DNA of 64,000 bases from Hetaerina americana (Eukaryota; Arthropoda; Insecta; Odonata; Calopterygidae), in NCBI GenBank assembly GCA_022747635.1, contig JAKTNV010000018.1, positions 2,636,501 through 2,700,500 on the forward strand, read 5' to 3'. Under the pieces are notes generated by a model, which saw nothing but the letters and a program-made list of their open reading frames with translations, did not search any database and was not told the origin of the DNA. The translations under genes and the position numbers were made by a program. Numbering within the stretch: the stretch's first letter is position 1; each line of letters opens with the position of its first letter. Of this stretch, positions 34,467-45,892 are shown in pieces.

Positions 34467-34634
34467 GCATTCAAACACGAAATCCCACCAACGGCGAAAA
34501 AATGCTTATTTACATAGAAATAGATACAAGGAAAAGGGATAGGAACACACACAAAGGACGAATAGAGGAGAAGTGGGGAAGGCGGAATCAGGCAGATCAC
34601 GAGTGTATATATATATATATACACACACACACAC
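34395..34634. repeat. (TA)n microsatellites around a microsatellite-associated segment
   Basis: (TA)n at 34403-34456 and 34605-34620, each passing into (CA)n. The segment between (34470-34604) reads on the minus strand CCTTTGTGTGTGTTCCTAT, weakly like the CTTTGTGTTTCTAT segment at 13.26 and 63.16 kb. Confidence 0.8.
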
Positions 34635-34842
34635 TTACCGGAGGGTCCCGGGTTCGAGTCCCGGGCAAGGCGCTCTGGGCACCTGTAGCTCCACCCAAGC
34701 TAAAGTGATTTTTCCGGTACCTGGTCTTCCTGGGAAACCATAACCGGCACATGGAAAGAAACTGGCCCCCCTACCCTGATGTGTGAATTTTCACACGCCG
34801 TATAGGGCTTAGTACTGGGTGATCTCTACCATCACCTACTAA

Positions 34843-34847
<5 letters not shown>
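34635..34847 (+). mobile_element. SINE-1 copy, 5' head partly lost
   Basis: Begins in the tRNA-like head: ACCGGAGGGTCCCGGG followed by a perfect B-box (GGTTCGAGTCC). Then the body GTGATTTTTCCGGTACC, AACCATAACCGGCACATGG, GTGTGAATTTTCACACGCC, and ends ACCATCACCTACTAAACC before (TA)n. The A-box half of the head is missing. Confidence 0.9.

Positions 34848-34901
<54 letters not shown>
34848..34901. repeat. (TA)n microsatellite
   Basis: TA repeats immediately after the truncated SINE-1 3' end. Confidence 0.95.
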
Positions 34902-34903
<2 letters not shown>

Positions 34904-34947
34904 GAATCAAAAGATTTCCGACGCACGATATAATTTACTATTTTTCA

Positions 34948-35175
34948 ATACCCTGCAAGCCACCGCTGCTAGCACGTGTGGCGGGGTGAATACAATCTAG
35001 TTACAACAGAATTTGGATCTGAATACTTCTTCCCCCAAGCACGGTCGGTCAACGTTATTCTGGTCCCTTATCGTTCATGGGAAAATGAAATCATAAGTCT
35101 GTCTGTTCTACACTCAATCTCTCTAATTAAAACCTCTTTACATTTAACCTCTCTTACTTCTGCAAACTCTTGAAA
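34948..35175 (-). mobile_element. LINE-B 3' tail fragment
   Basis: Shares ACCCTGCAAGCCACCGC, GGTCCCTTATCGTTCATGG, TCTGTCTGTTCTACACTC with the tails at 29.7 and 56.9 kb. Non-coding. Confidence 0.7.
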
Positions 35176-35439
35176 TTTGGAAGACCGCACGACTCCTTAT
35201 CATACATATATGTCAAGCAGATAAATATCATAATCACTCACACTGTGTTTATTCCCCGATGTCAGCATGTATGTACATCAAGGTGTGAATGACATCAGCC
35301 AAAAGCATCACGTACACATTGATCTGAAACATATTTGGGAACACCATGAACATGCGAGTCAACTTTAAAACGTAAACCCATCCAGAAATGCCCACTTGCA
35401 ACTTAAACGTGTATTCATAATCCTTCAGCGCTGAAAATC

Positions 35440-35753
35440 AAGGGTGCTGTAACCACCGCTCACCGGAAGGTCATACTTGTACAGTTCTTTTTCATGTGCT
35501 CAATGTTGTTTAATTTGTGTTGTGTGCCTTTGCCAGCCAAAGGTTATGCGTGTGCCTCCGGGAACAGCTCCACCCAAGCTGAGTGATTTTTTGGGTACCA
35601 GATCTTCATGGGAAACCATAACCGGCACAGGGAAAGGAGCTGGCCCCCCTACCCTGCTAATGTGTGAATTTCACACGCCGTCGGGCTTAGTGCTGGGTGA
35701 AATCTATCATCACCCACCAAACCGACCTTCGAGTTGATTCCTATGCTTATTGA
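35440..35753 (+). mobile_element. SINE-1 copy with altered head
   Basis: Body and 3' end intact: AGCTCCACCCAAGCTGAG, TTGGGTACCAGATC, GTGTGAATTTCACACGCC, CGAGTTGATTCC. The head retains CACCGGAAGGTC, but about 70 bp of unrelated sequence sits where the B-box should be. Not expected to be transcribed by Pol III. Confidence 0.8.
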
Positions 35754-36552
35754 AGGGAGGAAGAAAGTATTCGGAATTGAAAAGAGGCTCGCTGTAATGT
35801 TGAATATCAGGTTATGCTTTGTAAAAAGAGACAAGGCAAATAGTCGCTGAACAGTTTGACAGCATATGTCAACGCAAAAACATAACTTAACCGGTAGGTG
35901 CACGATGAGTAGGGAATTAGTGGGAGAGAGTTCAAAAGAGGGTGGGAGAGGGATGGGATTTGTGTTTTGAAAATAGAACATGTTTTACAAAACTCGTATC
36001 TCACCCCTCTCCCAGCCACTTTTTAACTCCCTCCCACCTATTCCCCACTCCTCTTGCACCTCCAGTAATATTGTTTACTTTCTGGTGTGCCAACCATGCC
36101 CTGCCTTCTATATTGGCTGCCTTTATATTATATAGTGTACCACACCCCTCAATATCAGATCAAAAACTACCGGGACTCATTCGAATATTTTTCCCGAATT
36201 TGGATGCTCCAAATCCCAAAAAACACCTCCGAACACGACATTCCCTTTGATAAATTCTGTAGTGTCTCCCTGCCATCATCCGACCCTCCAATCAGACACA
36301 AAACAATAGAACAGGCGTATATCTAGCTCCACGATTCCTGGAATGAGGACCAAAACCTTCCAAATCAGTCCCACATCTCCAAAACTTCTCCTCCCAAACC
36401 TTTCCCCACCTTACTTATCCATCCAGCACCCTCGTCCTCTACACTTGCAAGTCTTTCTTCAGTTCTTCTTCCACAGAGAAAGGTGGTCTTGCCACCAAAA
36501 ATTTCGGAATAGATGTGATTGTCCTTTTTTGCGTGCTTTTCTACATTGTTTA
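35754..36552. other. Unassigned sequence
   Basis: 36010-36500 is pyrimidine-rich with long low-complexity frames on both strands. Nothing recognised. Confidence 0.4.
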
Positions 36553-36631
<79 letters not shown>

Positions 36632-36854
36632 CACTGTTGTGAAAGTCTCACGGACATGAATAATAATGCATATTAAGTTAGCACTAGTGCATAAAGACAA
36701 AAACACAGAAACACACAAAAAGGAAAGAGATGAAAAGAAGAAGGAAAGATACTCGCACAGTGAGTTTTGTAAGTTTCTGCGTTTTTGTCCTTGTCCACTA
36801 AAGCTAACTTCAAATACATTATAATTATACAAATATATATATATAAATAAATAA

Positions 36855-36886
<32 letters not shown>

Positions 36887-37018
36887 CAGATATACATATA
36901 GATACACATAAAAATATCTTGAAAATTGAACGCTCTTCGGCGACGCACGAATATATAAAAACACATGCAAATTTTTAAAACATGAAAATACATATATAAA
37001 TATGCATATCTATATATA
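36553..37018. repeat. Microsatellite block with repeated flanking segments
   Basis: (TA)n at 36563-36630 and 36836-36880. Between and after them, on the minus strand, CTTTTTGTGTGTTTCTGTG (about 36720-36695) and GTGTTTTTATATATTCGTGC (about 36965-36945) match segments next to the (TA)n at 13.26-13.34 kb. AAAGTCTCACGGAC at 36644 recalls AAAGTCTCACACG at 41006. Confidence 0.75.
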
Positions 37019-39290
37019 TCTATATATAAAGGAGAGTGTTTGTTTGTATGTATGTAATTTGTTTACTTTTTTGCTGTCATAGAAACAGCATTTTTCCAAC
37101 TATGCCAGCAGGATACTTTTGCAAGAACACTATTGTATTCAGAATTGCCGAGATATTATACGTGGAATACATCAAGGAAAGTCTTTTGTAGAAGAAAAAT
37201 GGGCAACTTTGATCCTGAGAATAATATTTATTCATGTGACGCATTGGGCCGAGTCTACACAGTCCATCCTAACAACGCCGAATGTTATTTTTTAAGAATG
37301 CTTCTACATACCATTAGAGGACCTCACTCATTTGCAGAATTAAGAACGGTAAACGGAGAAATATGTGAGACATTCAGAGAAGCTTGCCAGAATTTAGCGT
37401 TGCTAGAAGGAGATCAACACTGGGATGACTCATTGCGAGAGGCCAGTTTCATTTCTCTTCCAGGACAAATCCGAATTTTGTTTGCCATCATAATAACCTC
37501 CTGTAATCCATCTAACCCAAAAACAATATGGGAAAAATATAAAGAATCAATGAGTGAGGATATACTGGCTAAAGTTCGAAATGAAAATCCTACATTGGAT
37601 ATTACGTTTAACTCCGACATTTTTAATAAAACTTTGATTATTTTGGAGGAAAAGTGTATCACCATGGTTAACAAGACTTTAGTGGAACTCGGTCTTTTTG
37701 CACCTGTACAAGATCAACAGGGTGTATTTTATCCAGATTATATACGTGAAACTAGCTACAATGTCTTAGACTTAGAAGCATACATCGCGGATAAAAAGCC
37801 ACTTCTTAATGAAGATCAGAAATTCGCGTACGAAACAATAATGGATCAAGTAGATAAACAAGAAGGAGGTATCATTTTTCTTGATGCTGCTGGTGGCACG
37901 GGAAAAACATTTTCAATTAATTTAGTTCTCGCTGAAATCAGGGTTCATGGAGAAATTGCTCTCGCCGTTGCATCTTCAGGTATTGCAGCGGCATTAATGG
38001 AAGGAGGAAGAACAGCCCACTCTGCCCTTAAGTTGCCACTTAATATTTCCCGACAAGAAAATCCCACATGTCATATAAATAAAACAAGCGGCCAGGCACA
38101 AGTTCTTATAGAATGTAAATTGATAGTATGGGATGAGTGTACGATGGCTCATAAAAAATCTCTTGAGGCCCTCAACGCAACACTTCAAGATCTTAGAGGA
38201 AACTGCAGTTTAATGGGAGGAGCTCTGGTACTCCTGTGTGGAGACTTCCGTCAAACTCTGCCTGTCATTCCAAAATCGACTCCAGCCGATGAAATTTATG
38301 CCTTTTTAAAACATTCTGTTCTATGGAATCATGTCCAAGAAATTAGCCTTAAACAAAACATGCGAATCCTCTTAAGAGATGGGAATGCTCAAAACTTTGC
38401 AAATATACTTTTGGAGATTGGAGAAGATAGATTAGTTATTGAAGCATCTGGTATGATAAAATAGTCATCAGATTTATGTGTATCGGTGAAAACTGTCCGC
38501 GATATGATACAAGCAGTCTATCCCAACGATAATCAAAATTATAAAAATTTAGAATGGTTGCGAGAAAGAGCCATTCTTGCTCCTAAGAACGATGATGTTA
38601 ATGAAATTAACAAGGAGATACTAGCCATGCTGCCAGGAGACATGATTGAATATAAATCGGTTGATACCGTAGTGGATGCTGACGAAGCCGTCAATTATCC
38701 AACGGAATTCCTAAATTCACTTGATCCAGCTGGATTGCCACAACATCGCCTTATACTTAAAGTAGGATCTCCAATCATTTTATTGCGAAATTTAGATCCA
38801 CCAAAAATCTCTGCAATGGGATACGATTGTGTGTGACAAAATTAATGAAAAATATAATCCAGGCAGTCATTTTAACTGGAAAAGGAAAAGGTGAAATAAT
38901 TTTTATTCCACGGATACCTCTAATCCCAACTGATCTTCCCTTCAAATTTAAAAGATTACAGTTTCCAGTCCGGCTAGCTTTTTCAATTACCATTGATAAA
39001 TCACAGGGACAGTCTTTAAAGTTTTGTGGTGTTGATCTAAGATCGCCATGTTTTAGCCACGGGCAACTTTATGTTGCTTGCTCTAGAGTAGGTTCGCCTA
39101 AAAATTTATATATTCTTTCTCCTGGATATGAAACAAAAAATGTAGTTTATAAACAGGTGTTAAATAAAAAAGATTCTTAAATTTGTATGAAGTAGTGTAT
39201 TATTGTACTTTATAATTTGTTGTTTTTATTTATGTAGTATATTTATATTATTGTTTCTCCCTAACCCGTGCAAAGCCGGGTATTCAGCTA

Positions 39291-39291
<1 letters not shown>
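37019..39291 (+). mobile_element. Helitron copy A
   Basis: Helitrons begin TC and end CTRR after a short hairpin, without target duplication. This copy starts TCTATATATAAAGGAGAG at 37019 and ends CTAG at 39288-39291, followed by T. The hairpin ACCCG/CGGGT lies just before the end (39264-39281). The interior is the helicase gene only: after about 70 bp of 5' end the coding sequence begins in the helicase, so the replication initiator (Rep/HUH) domain is lost. It would need a full Helitron in trans. Confidence 0.9.
37091..39180 (+). pseudogene. Helitron PIF1-like helicase pseudogene (copy A)
   Basis: Encodes the helicase half of the Helitron RepHel protein, which unwinds DNA during rolling-circle-like transposition. 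The frame is readable from about 37091 (CQQDTFARTLLYSELPRYYT), without a genuine start codon. Visible: SDALGRVYT-like CDALGRVYTVHPNNAEC, NEDQKFAYE, Walker A AAGGTGKTFSIN (~37890), Walker B LIVWDECTM (~38125), GDFRQTLPVIP (~38240), then TIDKSQGQSLKF and YVACSRVGSPKNLYIL near the C terminus. An in-frame TAG at 38462 follows SGMIK, and a frameshift near 38800-38835 separates the last third. Copy B has the same two lesions. Confidence 0.93.
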
Positions 39292-39337
<46 letters not shown>

Positions 39338-39398
39338 CATATACATATATATATATATATATATATACATACATATACATATATATATATATACATAC

Positions 39399-39449
<51 letters not shown>

Positions 39450-39513
39450 CAGATATATATATGTCTTCAGATTCTGAAGACATATATATGAGATCTGAAG
39501 ACTTATATATATA
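39292..39513. repeat. (TA)n/(CATA) spacer between inverted Helitrons, with palindrome
   Basis: 222 bp of TA repeats with CATACATA blocks. Near its right end is a palindrome with 16-bp arms (39455-39489) centred on GTCTTCAG-ATT-CTGAAGAC, and a third TCTGAAGAC follows at 39494. Confidence 0.9.
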
Positions 39514-40984
39514 CTAGCTGAATACCCGGCTTATATTTTACAAGGATTATATTTTTCATTAATTTTGTCACACACAATCGTATCCCATTGCAGAGATTTT
39601 TGGTGGATCTAAATTTCGCAATAAAATGATTGGAGATCCTACTTTAAGTATAAGGCGATGTTGTGGCAATCCAGCTGGATCAAGTGAATTTAGGAATTCC
39701 GTTGGATAATTGACGGCTTCGTCAGCATCCACTACGGTATCAACCGATTTATATTCAATCATGTCTCCTGGCAGCATGGCTAGTATCTCCTTGTTAATTT
39801 CATTAACATCATCGTTCTTAGGAGCAAGAATGGCTCTTTCTCGCAACCATTCTAAATTTTTATAATTTTGATTATCGTTGGGATAGACTGCTTGTATCAT
39901 ATCGCGGACAGTTTTCACCGATACACATAAATCTGATGACTATTTTATCATACCAGATGCTTCAATAACTAATCTATCTTCTCCAATCTCCAAAAGTATA
40001 TTTGCAAAGTTTTGAGCATTCCCATCTCTTAAGAGGATTCGCATGTTTTGTTTAAGGCTAATTTCTTGGACATGATTCCATAGAACAGAATGTTTTAAAA
40101 AGGCATAAATTTCATCGGCTGGAGTCGATTTTGGAATGACAGGCAGAGTTTGACGGAAGTCTCCACACAGGAGTACCAGAGCTCCTCCCATTAAACTGCA
40201 GTTTCCTCTAAGATCTTGAAGTGTTGCGTTGAGGGCCTCAAGAGATTTTTTATGAGCCATCGTACACTCATCCCATACTATCAATTTACATTCTATAAGA
40301 ACTTGTGCCTGGCCGCTTGTTTTATTTATATGACATGTGGGATTTTCTTGTCGGGAAATATTAAGTGGCAACTTAAGGGCAGAGTGGGCTGTTCTTCCTC
40401 CTTCCATTAATGCCGCTGCAATACCTGAAGATGCAACGGCGAGAGCAATTTCTCCATGAACCCTGATTTCAGCGAGAACTAAATTAATTGAAAATGTTTT
40501 TCCCGTGCCACCAGCAGCATCAAGAAAAATGATACCTCCTTCTTGTTTATCTACTTGATCCATTATTGTTTCGTACGCGAATTTCTGATCTTCATTAAGA
40601 AGTGGCTTTTTATCCGCGATGTATGCTTCTAAGTCTAAGACATTGTAGCTAGTTTCACGTATATAATCTGGATAAAATACACCCTGTTGATCTTGTACAG
40701 GTGCAAAAAGACCGAGTTCCACTAAAGTCTTGTTAACCATGGTGATACACTTTTCCTCCAAAATAATCAAAGTTTTATTAAAAATGTCGGAGTTAAACGT
40801 AATATCCAATGTAGGATTTTCACTTCGAACTTTAGCCAGTATATCCTCACTCATTGATACTTTATATTTTTCCCATAATGTTTTTGGGTTTGATGGATTA
40901 CAGGAGGTTGTTGTGTTTCTATGACAGCAAAAAAGTAAACAAATTACATACATACAAACAAACACTCTCCTTTATATATATAGA
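39514..40984 (-). mobile_element. Helitron copy B, inverted and internally deleted
   Basis: On the minus strand it begins TCTATATATATAAAGGAG (40984) and ends GGGTATTCAGCTAG (39514). Compared with copy A it has lost about 0.4 kb near the 5' end (A 37088-37491) and about 0.4 kb near the 3' end (A 38862-39270, including one arm of the terminal hairpin). What remains is almost identical to A. The CTAG ends of A and B face each other across the microsatellite. Confidence 0.9.
39536..40925 (-). pseudogene. Helitron PIF1-like helicase pseudogene (copy B)
   Basis: Same helicase segment as copy A: ATP-binding AAGGTGKTFSIN, LIVWDECTM and GDFRQTLPVIP are all present. The frame begins at the deletion joint near TSCNPSNPKT (SNPKTLWEKYK versus SNPKTIWEKYK in A) and stops at the same TAG after SGMIK (39940). 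The next piece (39918-39568) is residue-for-residue the same as in A and ends at the same frame break (MGYDCV). The C-terminal helicase motifs are deleted. No active protein. Confidence 0.92.
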
Positions 40985-41295
40985 TATATATATATCTTGT
41001 ACGAAAGTCTCACACGTTTTTATTCTGCGGGCAAATGGCCATGTGCAAATTGTCCATGGAGCCCTTGGAGAGTAATTTCGGCAGCCCGCTTTGGCAGGTT
41101 CTTCTGCTGCTCGGACCTCCTTTCCAGAGAGTTCGGAAGGGAGAGGAAGAAAAGGGGAAATATAATATATATTTACGAAGAATGAATATTTGTGTATAAT
41201 AAATATTTTTTATATGTTTATATATATATGGTATGTATATGTTTATATATATATATATATTTTTTTTTAGATATATATATATATACTATATATTC
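40985..41295. other. Unassigned flank and short (TA)n runs
   Basis: Contains ACGAAAGTCTCACACG at 41002-41017, similar to a segment at 36642, then TA-rich sequence from 41165 to 41295. No gene. Confidence 0.5.
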
Positions 41296-41561
41296 ACCAT
41301 AAACACAGTAATCAACCCGAGGGTCGGTTTAGTAGGTGATGGTAGGATTCACCCAGTACTAAGCCCTGTACGGCGTGTGAAATTCACACATTAGCAGGGA
41401 AGGGGGGCGAGTTCCTTTCCCTGTGCCGGTTATGGTTTCCCAGGAAGATCTGGTACCCGAAAAATCACATAGCTTGGTTGGAGCTGTAGGCTCCCCGAGT
41501 CAGGCGCTCGGGACTCGAACCCGGCCCCCTCCGGTCAGTAGTCCATCGCTCTAACCCGCGA

Positions 41562-41567
<6 letters not shown>
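41296..41567 (-). mobile_element. SINE-1, complete reference copy
   Basis: On the minus strand from 41567: tRNA-like head GCGGGTCGCGGGTTAGAGC, an A-box-like TAGAGCGATGG and a clear B-box (GGTTCGAGTCC) about 40 nt downstream. Then the body GTGATTTTTCGGGTACCAG, AACCATAACCGGCACAGGG, GTGTGAATTTCACACGCC, and the 3' end CCTCGGGTTGATTACTGTG. Both ends abut (TA)n. Transcription by RNA polymerase III and LINE-dependent mobilisation are inferred from class. Confidence 0.92.
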
Positions 41568-41635
<68 letters not shown>

Positions 41636-41720
41636 CATACATACATACATACATATGTATACATATATATATATATAGAAACATATATATATATATTTAT
41701 TTATTTATTCATATATATAT
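41568..41720. repeat. (TA)n/(CATA)n microsatellite
   Basis: TA repeats followed by CATACATACATA and TTTATTTATTTA units, adjacent to the 5' end of SINE-1. Confidence 0.95.
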
Positions 41721-43815
41721 TTATGTATGAATCAACTCACTTCTACCATGCTCAACACGCGCACCAATACACGCAACTTCACTCAACCATTGGCACAAAT
41801 AAGGTCGGCACGGGGAAAATGGCGACTCGCTTCAAATCATTCAGAGGCGCTCAAGACGATTGGAAATTAAAACCACTCAAGAATCGTGGGATGGGCCATA
41901 AGTCTCGAACTTATGAAATGGTAGCCACCGTAGCTCGAAGCCGGGCCGGGTCCTCTGTCAGTTCACCCTCCCTCCCGCCACGTGATCGGACCTCGTGTTG
42001 CCCGCACGAGTGCGACCGAGAGCCGTCGTTCTCGCATCGCGGCTTCCATTTCTGCAATGGTGCACGTACTCCGGGTGCTCCGTCTGCCAGCCACGAATTT
42101 ATAAGGCAAAGATGACATGGACAAAGCATGAATGGTACACTGAAATGGGCGGGCGGGGAAGGGGCGTCATGTCGCAAACTGCCACACTCAAACTTTTTGG
42201 AGTAGGAAGAGAAACGAATTGAGTCGAAATTTTAAGATAAAGGAACATTTGGATAAGAATACCTTTTTCTGTCAAAGTGGAATGGTTGAACAATTTTGAT
42301 GATCTTTAATCATATGTTGCACGCGTTCAACACAGGATGAGATAATGTCTATTGTTGTTAGCGTTTAGCTTATTATACGTTCTGCATGTAAAATAATGCT
42401 AAATTACAAATTTCAACAATGCGACGCACATTGTATGATTTATTTTCAATATGACATCGCATTATCATGTCGACGAGATTAGAACTGTTTGTCAATGGAG
42501 GTCCGATTTACAGAGGCGTTTGTGCTGTCGTGGGGTCAGCCTAGCACTTGGAGAGGTGAGGGTGAGAACCTCTACGCAGAAATTATATTTACGATGAATG
42601 TTCCTGGTGGCGCAACTGTTAACGTTATTCTAGCTTGTATTCGTTCAAAGAAATGAACTTGTCTTTGCGTAACTCATAATTAAAACTTAATGTGTTGCTG
42701 AGGAATGTGAATGTTATAGCTAACTGACGGAAGAGGTCGTAACCAAAGAAAAGACGGCACCTTAATATTCGCAAAACACAGCACAGAAGAAGTAGGGAGA
42801 GCATAAGCTGGGTGAATATTTGGCCTAAATCCAAAATTGAACCTCGTTCGCCGTTTTATTCTTCCAAAATTTATCTCTTTCCTTGTAAAATGCGTGAGCA
42901 CTGTTTTGGATGATTCAGGGTTAGTATTTCGCAATCATGAGCGGCCGGATTTCAAGCGAATGCTGAAATGTTGGAAATCATGCCTATGTCACCGCAAATT
43001 TATGCGTCAGAGTACACCCCTAGTTTTGTGTGCGTGTCCGCGAGGGATTCAGCCACGCATGGAAGATGATGACTTCCAATGTACATATTGTAAATCCATT
43101 CGGCCAGCTTTCAAAAGAGGAAACTCTAAGATACGAGCTCTATGGCCGTTTTAAATTAACTAAACTCCAATGGCAGTGACATGTTTCACTAAGTGTCATA
43201 GGAGGCAGTGGAAGAGGGGGACAATAAGAAGTATGACTCATTGGTTTCCGACAAGAAAAACTTCAAAAAACTATATCAATGAAGATTTGTTATATATCTG
43301 ATGAAAAAACAAAATTATACCCATTGCAGGTGAACTAATCAAATTTTTGAGCAATCTATCATCGAGAAATTAAAAAATACTTAGAAATCAGCTCATAGCG
43401 AAAAATAATTTCTCTTGTTTTATGTTTCAGTATGCCATTACAGCATTGCAAATATCATTCGTTCATATTTCTTATCTTTATATGATATTCACTTTTATTT
43501 TCTCTCCTTGGGACAAATATAGATATCTTATTATTATAAATAATTATCTTCATTATTTATTACATACATTCGGTGAATAACTTCTGTTGATGCCAGAACT
43601 CCACATTGATCGGTAGGGTCCGACCCGAGGCTCCAATTGGAAATTTTTCACTCCCAAATAGCGACTTAAATTTCAGTTGCCTCCACGACTGAGGTCACCG
43701 TTGCACCTTTTACTTGCATTCCGAGCGATCGGCACTCTTTCAATATTCGGCTTGAATGGCATGATACATAGAAATGTACTCATAAAGTCCGTTCCTCATT
43801 TACCTAAACTATGAA
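41721..43815. other. Unassigned sequence
   Basis: 2.1 kb without a recognised element. A 105-codon plus frame at 42837-43154 contains Cys pairs (CACPRG, CTYC) but no domain I can name. 41930-42110 is GC-rich. Confidence 0.4.
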
Positions 43816-44086
43816 CGCAGTTAACAACCCGAAGGTCGGTATGATGGTAGCTGAAGGGCAGAGCTCGCCCAATACTCAACCCAACGGATTCTGACATTCA
43901 CGCATCAGCCGGGTGAGGAGGGGGTCCCCATCCCCATCCAACAATGGTCTCCCAGGGTGGTCTGGTATCCGAGAAATCACTCAGTTCGGTCAAAGCTGAT
44001 GATGCTTAGAGAGGTGTGGCCGGGAATCGAACCCGGACCCTTCCGTCAGAATCCCAACGCTCTACCCCTGGACCACCGCATCCCCT
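43816..44086 (-). mobile_element. SINE-1 relative with well-preserved tRNA head
   Basis: On the minus strand the head reads GGGGATGCGGTGGTCCAGG, GGTAGAGCGTTGGG and then a perfect T-arm, CCGGGTTCGATTCCCGG. The acceptor stem does not pair, so it is not a working tRNA. The body (GAGTGATTTCTCGGATACC, GGTCTGGTATC reversed, CGTGAATGTCAGAATCC) is diverged from the other copies; it is an older or different subfamily. Confidence 0.82.
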
Positions 44087-45892
44087 ACGTATTTTTCTTG
44101 CATCAAGGCAAAATCATTTGTTTGAAAGCCCTTCGTTTGTGTATCGAAACTCCTCAGGAAACAACAGAAATATTTTCTCCCTCCATTTTTGAAAGCGGCG
44201 CCCTCTGCCCGGGGCATGCGCACGCGGTCAGTCGGCGTCGTAGGAGAGGGCAGGGCATGTAGGGGGGGGGCGACCCCCCGCTCTCCCCTCACCTCCTCTT
44301 TCGGCTCCTTGGCCCCGATTCGCGCCCCCCCTCCCGCGCGAGAGGGGTGAGAATATATCCGCCGGGTACCCCCCTCCCTCTTATACCTTCGCTGCCCCCG
44401 CCCCAAGGGTGCGGGAACCAGTTCCCCGACGCAATCAACCCCCACTACTCCCCTGGGGGGGGGAGAGGGGTTCGTCCCGGCGATGATGCTATTTGTACGC
44501 TTTTCACCGCCCCCATCCCCCTCTTCTCCCCGCGTCCCTCCCCCTCCCCCCCGGCTCCGCTCATTCCGCCCCCGTGTCACTGCTGCTCTCTCGGCCCCCT
44601 TCAGCGGGGGCGATTGTTGAGGTGGTCGCGGAGGGGCGGGGAGGGGCAGGTCCCCGCCCCCGTCCCGCCTGCCTCCCCCGCCCGATACATTTATTCATGC
44701 GAGGATTATGCAAGAGTGTGTATGGGGAGTAGGAGGGCAGAAACCGGGTCTGGAATAGTTCCAGTGCAGCCTTCGACGATTTATATGTGTTATAGCATTC
44801 ATTCCCTCGATTCGGAATTGCGACTCTGGAGCCGTTTCCAGCGTCGATTGGATGGATACGACGATCATTTGGCCTCCTGCAATGCTTTCTTGCGCAATTG
44901 CCTCGTTTGAAACATTGGCTCCGTGTACTTTTCCTCTTTATTGCGAGTGGGATAGTATTTATATAGTGTGCGATTCGAATGAAGTAATTGCGTGAACATA
45001 GATAGAATACGCGCCTCATCCGAATGGCTGGGGATGTCTCTCGGGTGCATTCGGAATCCATTCGATGACGAGGCTGAGAGTTGTGGAATTGATTCGACAA
45101 AAACATTTGATGAGATGCGGCGTGAATCTCCTCATCCACATCTCTTTTCACTTGTAAACGCTTTCTATCGCAATCTTTTTACCTTGCTGTCCACGGTCTT
45201 TTAAAAATTCGTGGCGGCGAAGACAAAAGGGGATCCGTCCGCATATTATATCATAATATATCCCAGCATGCATCACTCAGTCGCTGATAGAAGCGTCGAG
45301 TATTACCATGGAATGTCGTCATTACGCTTTCATAATTTGGCGCCGTGGTTCATTTCAAACCAGTTCCATCTTACTCTTCCAGTCTCCTCACGATCTTCTC
45401 GACAAACTGTTCTTATGCCACTCAATAAATGTACGAATGGTTGCCGTCTTAGTTGTGTTTCCTTTTGTCCATATTTTCTTAAGCCATATCCCTTTTTTCT
45501 CCGCGGAGGCTTCTTTGACCGAATCCACCCCCACCCTTATTCTCTCTCCTCCTCCTCCCTCCCTTTCCTCTCCCGAACTCCACTAATAATTTTGTTCGCA
45601 GGCGTCTCAATATTCTACCCTCCAACATTTCCCTAATCTTCACATGCAGTTGTTTGACTGCGTTATTGGTTTATCAGACCTTTTCTTTTCAAAATTTACG
45701 CACTTTCCTCCTCTTGGAGTATTTGAAGTTGTCTCCTCATTTCCTTTTCATTTTTCCCTTCATGCAGTGTATCCTCCTCACCAGTCCATGGCTGATCATT
45801 TGATTTTTCCAGTGCGTTAACACTGTACTCTCTGCAGGTGTGCGTATCAATTACCCCGGGTGACATTCTCCGATTCACAGTTTCGCATTCTA
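44087..45892. other. Unassigned sequence with extreme C/G-rich tract
   Basis: 44190-44700 is strongly C-rich on the plus strand with G-runs such as GGGGGGGGG (44262). 44700-45890 shows no recognised gene. The long frames on both strands in the C-rich part are compositional. Confidence 0.4.

Noticed and set aside
37019..40984. Inverted Helitron pair as a simple assembly inversion duplicate
   Set aside because: Copy B has two internal deletions, several substitutions and its own termini relative to A, which an artefact would not create. Long-read confirmation is still desirable.
44010..44086. Possible tRNA gene on the minus strand
   Set aside because: T-arm and D-arm regions look right, but the 5' and 3' acceptor strands do not pair and the sequence continues into the SINE-1 body. 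It is the SINE head.
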